This document shows, one piece after another, positions 41,880-52,200 of a stretch of 64,000 nucleotides of DNA. Position numbers and translations under genes: made by a program. Source of the DNA: Bactericera cockerelli (taxonomy: Eukaryota > Arthropoda > Insecta > Hemiptera > Triozidae); the NCBI GenBank assembly GCA_024516035.1, contig CM044959.1, positions 11,219,588 to 11,283,587 of the forward strand, given 5' to 3'. The notes under the pieces are model-generated. The model was given only the letters and a program-made list of their open reading frames with translations. It searched no databases and was not told the origin of the DNA. Numbering within the stretch: the stretch's first letter is position 1; the number at the start of each line of letters is the position of its first letter.

Positions 41880-42454
41880 GAACAACTTTTTATTGAAATG
41901 AAAAATTACAAGGGGTTTACTCTGATCATTTTTTTGATTTCTTTAACTTCATGGAACCCAGCCCCAATTTACCGGTATTTTGGGGGCGGGGGGACCCGGA
42001 CTAACTTTTTTATTAATCAATAATTTTGAGGTGCTGATTACGAATTTATTATGAATTTATCAGTGATTTTTGACTAAATGTTACCGTTGAGTCACCAGTG
42101 GTGGAAATTGACTTCTTTTTGCGTGATCAGGAAAGTCGTGTGGTGTCACACTACTTAATTTATTTTCTTTTATATTCAGGTTTCTCTTATGAGAAACCTG
42201 AATATTTTTTTTTTATAAAAAGAGGTTATTTTCCCTTGAGAAGAGGTAAATTTGACCTGAGAATTGTTTTCTCATATCCAGTCCTCTTATATCTAGGTTT
42301 GACTGTACAGTGTACCTCATGTTTTTACAACATGAATTCGGTTTCAGAAGCATGCGCATCTCAGACTATGCCGAGACTTATCCCTTTTGTACTCTCGCGC
42401 CCTCATTTAACCACATGACTACCCGTAAATAATAATTTATTACTACATCTATTG
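41880..42454. other. No gene seen
   Basis: Apparently single-copy. 42098-42418 is open on the plus strand but shows no domain or splice evidence. A short hairpin (42174-42210, caggtttctcttatgagaaacctg) is visible. Confidence 0.4.
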
Positions 42455-42662
42455 CCTTTTTATTTATTTACACTTAATTTTTTTAAACAAAAACAATCAT
42501 CAACAAAAAATTAATAACAATAATTTAAAAAAAAAACTTAGAACTATACGTACAAAAAAAATAATAATAAAGATCAATATTAATTTTTAATTACAAAATT
42601 ATTTTGTAATCCGGGCGAAGTTAATTTCCTTAGGCATTCTCTGCCACTAAGTAATTCACCTT
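42455..42662 (-). repeat. Repeat P2 copy at the gap edge
   Basis: Inverse of the 4034-4312 copy ('tttatttatttacacttaat', 'aatccgggcgaagttaattt', 'cattctctgccact'). Confidence 0.6.
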
Positions 42663-42762
42663 NNNNNNNNNNNNNNNNNNNNNNNNNNNNNNNNNNNNNN
42701 NNNNNNNNNNNNNNNNNNNNNNNNNNNNNNNNNNNNNNNNNNNNNNNNNNNNNNNNNNNNNN
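42663..42762. other. Assembly gap (100 N)
   Basis: Exactly 100 N, the usual placeholder for a gap of unknown size. Confidence 0.99.
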
Positions 42763-43074
42763 GGGATTTTTAGAATCACTAGTTTACAGAGATTACCTAA
42801 TTGTGAATATTTGTTCTTGTTTCTTTGTTCAATCTATTTATTTCTCTTTATAATTCCATTGTATTGTATATATTTTACTTTGTCTTACGTAATAAAGCAT
42901 AATATAATAAAAATAATAGACAGTCGAAGCTGGATAGAAGAGAAAAGAGAACTAGTTATAAGAGCAACAAATTACCAGTCCTTCGAGTTCTCTTATATCC
43001 ACTATATCCAGGTTATATTCTTTAAGTCTTTCATATTTAATTTCATTTTACAGTTTTTCATTAAAAATCATTAA

Positions 43075-44629
43075 CCCTTCTGTCAGGTATAAGATTTTTT
43101 ACCTTCCGTCCTGAATAAGGTCTGGCCAGACCTTATTCTTTAAAATCGCTTATTTCAAGGAAATTAATAAAAACAAATGAAATAATCAAACAGATATTAC
43201 TTTTTCAGCAATATTATTTACATAAATGCTTTACAGAATAAATTATAATTCATATTTACTAGTAAAAAAATCCAAATTCTGTTGAGCACACTGGTCTGTC
43301 TCGTGCAGGGAGATTTCAACAGGATCACAGGTTTTATTTATTATCAGTGTTCCGACGAAAGCAAGTCCTTTTGATTGGAGTATCCTTACACCCTCAAGAT
43401 TAGTGAAGAAGTTATCAGCAATAATAGTCCTTCCGCTTGACTTATACGGTTCAGACAGCTCCAGTAGTACTCTCTGGCCTTGGTTCATCTCCCTCAGTTT
43501 CCCAACTTCTTTTCCGGTATAAATAATTCCTCTACAAGGATAACCGGTGGTAGAGTCACAGGCCCACCACACTTTGATCCCGTATTTTGCCGGCTTGGAG
43601 GGAATATACTGAGTGAACTTTGTCTTGCCCCTATAGGGGAAAAGTTGCTCATCAACTGTGACTTCTTCAGAAGGTGTATGGTTATCCTGAAGTTTCTTGT
43701 TCAACATTTTCCAAATGGCAGCAGCTTTGTCTTGTTTTTGTCTCTCAAGTCTCGTAACTTGATTATAAAATCTGATAAAACGAGAAAAACCCAAAATCTA
43801 TCTAGACATTGTTGCACGGAAAACGGGATTTTATTTTATTTATTTAACATTTTAATTGTTTGTAATACTAATGTATGTTAACAATGTGCGGTAAAAAAAA
43901 GAACAACCAAAATTAGTTATAATTTACAAACAATTAAAAATTAAAAAGAGGTACTGATAAAATATGTGCCAAAAGAAAAGTAGGATGTTTGCCGTAACTC
44001 TTTTGTGTGAACCATGATTTCGGCCAGCGGCGAGCAAAAGATATCTCGGTCTTGTCCATGTTTTTTTTTTTTTTTTTTGACCTAAAGTTTGCTCTGTTTT
44101 TCTGTTTGTCTCTCAGACAATAATGGAAATTATTACTTCTGACATAAAGGATTTGAAAATACAAAAAGAACTGGAAATGTTTACTGTTCGTTTAGTTCCT
44201 TTGGTTCCTATGCGAACAAAGTTGTGAATGAAGAAATGGTGAGATGTTATGGAATAGAATGAATAGATTATTAAATTTTGAATAGAAATAAAAAATACGT
44301 CTCAGATAAATGCAAACACAAAGTTAAAAGATGTTTCACGATCAAAAATAATATTGAAACTGATAGAAAACTGAATGGAACTACTACACAGTTGAAGAAA
44401 TATCTGTAGGTCCAGCCAGACCTTTACCTGGCTAAGAAGGGTAATTTCGGTATTTCCCACGGTGCGCCCCCAAATTAAAGAATTCGAGCTATTTTTAATT
44501 TGTATGGGACGAGAAGTAACCGTTTCTTGGAAGTCAGAGAATATTGTTGACCTATGATCGTCTTATCAGTGAGAAAAACTACCTTGAAAATGCGAAAGGT
44601 CTGGCCAGACCTGATTCTTGACAGAAGGG
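43075..44629. mobile_element. piggyBac-type element, internally deleted
   Basis: Target duplication TTAA at 43071-43074 and 44630-44633. Terminal inverted repeats are 'cccttctgtca' and 'tgacagaaggg'. A subterminal 26-bp perfect palindrome at 43113-43138 is centred on tctggccaga, and a related ggtctggccagacc lies at about 44599-44612. It encloses a minus-strand transposase remnant. 1,555 bp is shorter than usual for an autonomous piggyBac element. Confidence 0.9.
43243..43794 (-). pseudogene. piggyBac-like DDE transposase remnant (183 aa)
   Basis: Translation includes EEVTVDEQLFPYRGKTKFTQ, YIPSKPAKYGIKVWWACDS and TIIADNFFTNLEGVRILQSK, the conserved DDE_Tnp_1_7 motifs. The first catalytic Asp (VDEQ) and second Asp (ADNFF) are visible. 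The N-terminal region and the C-terminal third (last catalytic Asp, Cys-rich domain) are missing, so it is truncated at both ends. Confidence 0.85.
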
Positions 44630-44825
44630 TTAAAAAAGTACAATATCTGTTGTACTTTTAGGGGGTATTGGATATTTTAGGGGTTTGGATTTATTGCCAC
44701 AGGCCACTTTTCCTCATTGCGAAGATTGCATTGTTCACAATGTGGGGAAGATATTAGTTGGTGGACACCGTATTCTCTCCCGTAGCTTTGACCATTATTA
44801 TCATTACATTTTTTTCCCCCTGTAG

Positions 44826-44914
44826 GTGCGCGTTCTACCTCCCTACCATCCTGACAGCCAGTCTGATGATCACAGAGAAGATGGGAGGACTCATTGAGAG
44901 AATCATGGTGGCAG
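44826..44914 (+). CDS. ABC transporter exon (ITEK..GLIER motif)
   Basis: Acceptor is ttccccctgtag and donor is GCAG|GTAAGT. It encodes CAFYLPTILTASLMITEKMG and GLIERIMVA. The intron begins with an 84-bp tandem array 26 bp further on. Confidence 0.75.
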
Positions 44915-46197
44915 GTAAGTCACGGTGAAATGTATCCGAAAGCAGCTCAAACCTCGTGAGGGAAAATGGGTAGTTGCTTTAACGTTCGAAGCTAGGGTAG
45001 AGACGAAACTTTATCCAAACGGAAAGCAGCTCAAACCTCGTGAGGAAAAGTGAGTAGCTGCTTTGACGTTCGAAGCGAGGGTAGATACAAAACTTTATCC
45101 AAACGGAAAGCAGCTTAAACCTCGTGAGGAAAAATGAGTAGTTGTTTTAACGTTCGAAGCGACGGTAGAGACGAAACTTTATCCAAACGGAAAGCAGCTC
45201 AAACCTCGTGAGGAAAAGTGAGTACCTAGCTGCTTTGACTTTCGAAGCGAGGATAGAGACATGTTCGTTCCAGAAACACTATCCACTCTCAAAATCCACG
45301 AATCTCCCTTTCAACCGTCACAGAACACACTCTGATGGGTTATTGCATTCAAATTAACGGTTGCGTGTGACGGTTGAAAGGGAGATTTTGGGATTATGAG
45401 AGTGAAGAGTGTTTTCTGGAACGAGGGCTAGATGTTGATTTTTTTTTTTTATATATGAGCAGATTTTACATATTTTACTGGAGTAATTAAAATAGCTTTT
45501 GGAAAAGTTCAGGCACTAGTGTGGTAATCCAGGTAGCGTAGGGATCCGTTGGTTCGAATCCCCCCATTGCATGAATTTTTCCTCATTTATTTGAGCTATG
45601 ACCACAAAGTAATAGCACTCTTAGAGTTAAGTGATAGAAGGTTGGGTGCAAGAGATTACCATAGGAAACAATCGCGCCTTTTAGTTCGGACATCTGTATT
45701 TATATTTTATCGATTTTATATTCAACTACCATCTTTTTTTTCTTGTTTGTATTGTCCTCAATTTTGTATTTTAATTTTGCATTACTTGTTTTTACTTATG
45801 TCCTATTAACAAAGAATTCAATCATGATAATAATAGAAAATGCTTTCAGTATTAACCTCGCCTAGGTTACCTTCCACTAAAGAGTCTTTATTATTATTAT
45901 TATGGCATAAATAACCAAAATATATTTATTCGTATCTGTATATCAAGCTCGCCGGGAGGCGAGCGCTCGTCAAGTAGCGCCAGCCACCCGGCCTATATTA
46001 ACACGAAACAGAGTTTATATGTATTTTGTTTTATTGTTTTCGCCCACTTAACGCTAACTTTTATCAATTTTTATTTCAAATTCGTAATGAGACGCGAAAA
46101 TAGATTGTGTTTCACGAAAGCGCGAGGTTCCTACGTACAGTTAAAGTCGTTTACTGGCCACGCCGAAAATCTTGAATTTCATGAAATTATTCATACG

Positions 46198-46229
<32 letters not shown>

Positions 46230-49200
46230 CAGACCAATTTTCTGTCAAGGGTACAGCAACGTGTGCTTATCGTGGAAAGACGTGAGATACGTTTTTGAAA
46301 AGGGAATTTTGATCTCTGCATACCTTTTATAGTTTCAAGTATTTATTTTTTATAGGATAGGAGATATAGCCTTCTAGAATAAAACGGGAAAGTTGCACAG
46401 AGCCGCCCCTGGTTATCTTGGAGCTGCGATTGTGGTATTTTTCGAAAGGCCTTATCATAGGAAAAAATATAAAAATATAACTAAAGTATTACACTGGACC
46501 AAACTTGAGTTATACCCTTTGAAAGGAATACTTATTATGGAGCCCAGAGCCGTCTATTATTATCCTAGAGTTGTATTTCTGGTGTTTTTAGAAAGGTCTA
46601 GTCAAAGGGAATGAGATCACTTAATTTCAGATGGTTGAAACAAGTAGAAAAGTATTTAAAGCCATCTAAAGGAATATCTAAAATGAACCCTGGAGCCACG
46701 CCTATTTATCCCAAGTTGATGACTGAAGGTTCTTTCTAAAGGTCTAATTACGCAGAAATATACTACGATGTAAATAAAATGTTAGAAAAATCAGCGACAG
46801 TGTGAGACATAAAAATAAAAAACTGAAATAAGATTTATGAGAGTAACAAAAAATCTTCGCCTCACATAGAACTTAAAATATGGGTAAAATCCAATTATCT
46901 TTGCTTCACCCAAGCTGCCAGCAGACTGAGTTATCAGCCTGGGAATAATAACGTTTTATAACTTCATTCAGAGATTTCTACATCAAGAGGTAAACTAGGT
47001 CTATATTATGAGAAGTGTACAAAGTATTGGCCAGTAAGAGGAAAAATATTGATTAAAATAGATCAAAACAATGATAAATTATAATAAAATGTTATGTACC
47101 TATAGAGCAGTCTCTGTGGTCGTCGACTGGTGTAGGTAAAACACAAAGTTTGCGAGTTGACCTGGGTTCGAATCCCGGCTAGGTATATTTTTTTTTTACT
47201 CTGTACTTTGGATGTCCGGTTTTCTCGTGAGAAAAAAAACATTAGTTGGTAGTTTGCGTCAACCTCCTATGACCGTTTAATTTCGAACGATGTGAGTATG
47301 GTTTAACTCGATCAACATTGATTTGTCACAATCTAATTATCCATCTACCTATGTATGTAACATTGTAACATGATATAAGTTGCATTTTTTGTCCAATCGA
47401 GCTGAAAATTTTCAGGGTATATTTCATGGATATATGCTTGCTTATTAATTTATAATTATTAAATGTATTATCTAGTATAATGTCTCACTTCTTCTGTTTA
47501 TACCTACCAACTGATTATGCTGAATTGACACCATGTTTAGTAACTCGAAGTTAGGCAAATATATGGGTCAACATTTCTTAGAGCCATAGTAAGAGGCAAT
47601 TTCGGAACATACAATAATACTCGGCACTTTCATTTCCCTCTTTATTTTACCAAGATCGAATTTCCATCTACCTACCATGTACTTAGGTACATATATGTAA
47701 TTATTATAATTATTATAATTCAAATTGTATTGTAAACAAAAACCACTAAACAAAGTTGTCCGTTATTTAACGAGTTCATAACTCATTTTTCAATACAAGG
47801 TTAAAACACTAGTTGATTTTAATGAATTATTGATAATGGATTTTCAGATTAAATAGGTATGTTTTTTCTTCATTATTACTGGTTGAAGTTTTACAAAAGA
47901 AGCACCAATTATCACACCAACCTCATTTTAAAACGATTGTGACCAGTTGATTGTATTTGGTTTTAACGTCCTGATTTGAACTAGTCAGGACGGGGGGTTT
48001 TACCCTGCATTCGCTGGGAATCGTTCCAGCTACCTACATTTAACTCGCCCAGCCTGGGTAGATTCCAGACTGACGTGTTTAGAGGGGAAAAAAATATTAG
48101 AAAAGTCTGGAACAACTGGGAATCGAACGAAATGTCTGAACTACGGGCAGTAGTTACAACCATTACGCCACGGAGGCTGGCCACTGACAACTGACAGTCT
48201 AAATAAAGCATTTATTTTGATCAATGCTTCTGTATTATGAATCGTAAATTACATAGATCTCATTCAAAATTTACGAATATGTACCTACATTATAAATATA
48301 AATAAAAAAAAACACTGCTAATTATGGACACAATACTTCCTCGTGATTGTTTCACATTGTATACACCTGGCAATTTTGATTTTTTTCGACTAAATCACTT
48401 GTATCTTCTAAACCGCTTAACCGATTTTCTTCAAATTTGTTTTATATGATAGAATACTATTTTTTCTACATTCTAGTTATTTTTGTTCACAAATTCATAC
48501 TTAAATTAAAAAGGTGCAAGCCTTATTTTTAATAAATGTATCTTTTTATTTATTGATTGTGATGATGATGATAATAATAATAATACATTAACATTAATAA
48601 TAATTTTAAAATAAAAATAAAATCTAGCTTACTAGACTTTTAACCTGGAACTTGGAGTTCAAGACCTCATTAAAGGCTAACCATCAATTTGGTATTTTAT
48701 TTAGTTTGGTTGTTAGGTGGTATTCTAATTACAAGACTTTGTCCTCCACAGTTAAAATAATTTAGACAAATCTTATTACTATACTTACGATAGATAAGGA
48801 TAACATACCCGAAAAGTACCCAAAAAATACCGGGTACATTTACAAAAGTACCCGCACCGGGTACATAATAAAATTAGGTACCCGTACTAATACCGGGTAC
48901 AAAATTTTGCTAGGTACCTGTACCCGTACTGGGTACAACACTGGTGACGGTATAACACACTGGATCCGCATACCGTACTGGGTACCGATTTTATGAAATA
49001 CTCGGTATTACACACTGGGACCGAGTACCGACGTATCGTACGTAGTAGGCGGGTACCGTTTTTATTAAATACTTGGTATTACACGCCGAGGCCGGGTACC
49101 ATACCGGGTACCGGTTCTATGAAATAATCGGTATTACAATAATACCCAAATACCCATCTCTAGAACTGGGTACAGCAGAGAGAGGTACTTCATTATTCCG

Positions 49201-52200
49201 ATATTATCTATGAATAATATTCAGGCTGTCGGTGTCCTAATATTTTTCTTTTTGTCTCGTAGAACCAAGTCTTCTATTTGAAACTTCTTTGTCAAACAAT
49301 TGGACGGTTTAGGGAAATGTACATTATTTAATTCAGGTTATAAAATAGGAGGTGGAGCTTCTAATCTATTGAAACACTTGAAACTAATACACCCAACAAA
49401 TTTTGTGAATCGAGATTCGTCTCCTGTAAACATTCTGAATGCAAAATTGTGAGATTTAGTTAGTGTACGGTGCTTTTGAACTTAGTTCTTGAGTGATTAC
49501 TCGAATCCACTATTCCATTTACATCCGCTCGCAGAATCTCAAAAACCAAGTACAAAAGAACCTCGGTAAATACTCAGTACTTTTATGTAATCGATTACTG
49601 AAGTACCGGTTCTATGAAATACTCGGTATCACCCATCTCTAATTCTTCTTCTTCTTCTTCTTCTTCTTTTACTCTGTCTTATCCCGCTCAAGCAGGGTCG
49701 ACGTTGTTCAACCTCATGGTTGAGTTTGATTGGTTTTGGCACATTTTTTACGGCTGGATGCCCTTCCTAACGCCAACGATTCTATTTGATTTAACGTCCT
49801 GGATTAGGACGGGGGTTTTACCCTCCATTCGCTGGGAATCGTACCAGCTACCCACATTAACCTCACCCAGCCTGGGTAGGGCCGGAAATGGCAGCCTCAC
49901 GTGTTTGGATGGAACAGAATTTTCTTCGAAAAGTCTGCCTCAGCCGTGAGTTGAACTCGGGAACTCTGGACTACGGGCAGTAGTCACAACCATTACGCCA
50001 CGGAGGCTGCTTTACGCCACGGAGGCTGCTGAAATCACCCATCTCTAATTATTGCCAACAATACTGAAACGGGGTACTTTTCTGTTAATGAATCTAGCAG
50101 TGGGTTTCAAACTTTGAAAAGATCAACAAAATTGCTGAGCGCTATCTAGTGCCACTCAATAAGGAATACACCTGTTATCTCAAGATTTCTCCTCTCTCCA
50201 GCAAGTACCGTGAAATATTCTTTCAGCATCTTTTCAAAGTTTTTTTTTTATATCATTTATTTTTCTCCTTGAATTAAAAGATCAACATCCTTTAATTAAA
50301 AGTCTTTTTTCTTTTATCTGTTGATTGTTGACCAGTTTTTATTTCATCTATCATATGAAAATCAATTAAATCAAAAAGTAGTGATATCCCCCAAAAAACA
50401 CTTCGTGTAAAAATAGTCGTCAAGTGTTGGAAATGATTAAAAAGAACTGATATCAAAAACGTCAATTTTCTATGTCTAAAGGAAATATTTTTCACGTAAT
50501 AAGTCTATTGATAATTCAACCAAAATAATAGCCTCACAACAACAATACACCTTTGAGCAAACTTCGATTTGGTATTTTGAGAATTTAACCAAAAAATAGC
50601 CACACAACAAACAATGCTCTTGTAAGAACAATCTTGCATAATTACAGAACCACGTCCTTGACTGCACACCGTTTTGTTCTGAAATTTATGTGAAGTACGT
50701 TGCTAACAAAACAGTGTGCAGTAGTCAAGGACGTGGTTATGTAATATTGCAAGATTGTTCTTACAAGAGCATTGTTTTGTTGTGTGGCTATTTTTTGGTT
50801 AAATTCTCAAAATACCAAATCGAAGTTTGCTCAAAGGTGTATTGTTGTTGTGAGGCTATTATTTTGGTTGAATTATCAATAGACTTATTACGTGAAAAAT
50901 ATTTCCTTTAGACATAGAAAATTGACGTTTTTGATATCAGTTCTTTTTAATCATTTCCAACACTTGACGACTATTTTTACACGAAGTGTTTTTTGGGGGA
51001 TCACAACCAACATCAAAAATAAACAATATTTTTTAGACATTGGTTACATTATAAAATTAGGTAAATTCCAAATTTCCGTAATATAAATTTAGATCGCAGG
51101 AGCAAAGTTTTCGCGTGCTTACTTGTAGAGTTAACTTGGCTGAATTCGGTTAACTTGGCTGAATTCAGTTAACTTGGCTTATTATTATTATTATTATTGG
51201 TTTCCAGGAGTAACATTCAGCGAGATGACGGCCTCCATGCTGATCGTCCAGTTTGTGGTGATGCTGATCCAGAATGTCCTGTCCCTGATAGTCATGTACG
51301 GGGTGTTCGACAATCCCATGATAGGAAACTACTTTACCGTGTTCCTCGTGCTGAATCTGCTGGGGATAGGAGGCATGTTCTTCGGTCAGTACCCTTTTTT
51401 TTTTCTTTTTTTTATTATTATTATTATTTTTTTTTTTTTTTGAAGGTAAGTGTGCCTCGGAACCGCTTTCGCATTACTTCAGGGCACTTTACCTTTACAT
51501 CCATGCCATTCCGGAAACGGAAAATTTCGGTCAGAAATTTCCGCTCCGGCCGGGATTCGAACCCGCAACCTCCGGGTCAGTAACCGATGCTCTTAACCAC
51601 TGAGCCACGGAGGTCGGCTCGGTCAGTACCCTGTATTTGACTTCCTCACGATAGCCGATCTCAGTGGCTTGATGATAAGGCGGCGGACTTGTAACCTGGA
51701 GGTCGCTGGTAGCAAGTCCCGGTTACAGCGTGAATTCAGTAAAGCGAGTTTGAGTAGTTGTGACATAGCGAAAGTGATTAACATAAATATGATAACTTTA
51801 ACTTCCTCATGATAGTATTAGTGATAACATGGTCATATCACGACGGGGGTGTTATCCTCCATTCGCAGGAAACTCACGAACCTGCTACCCACATTAAGCT
51901 CATCCAGCCTGGGTTGGGTCTTAATTCCAGCATCACGAAATATTCATCTCGCTGGACGTTGCTTAACTTCAGTGATCCTACGAAAACTGGTTAATTCAAC
52001 GCGCCATCGACGCTGGCTAAAATTAATTTGAAACGTTATTAATTATGAGCAACGAAAATAAAGGACATTATAATATAGACATTTGAAAATAATGGGTTTA
52101 AAACATTTGTCAAATAATTGGTTACATGTGTTGCTAATATACCTAATACTAGTTATCACATTTGTTTTAATCACTTTCGTGATATCACAACTACTCAAAC

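Noticed and set aside
50690..50911. Duplicated 60-70 aa frames rich in Cys/Tyr on both strands
   Set aside because: These are the two arms of the foldback read in opposite directions. No family match or splice context.
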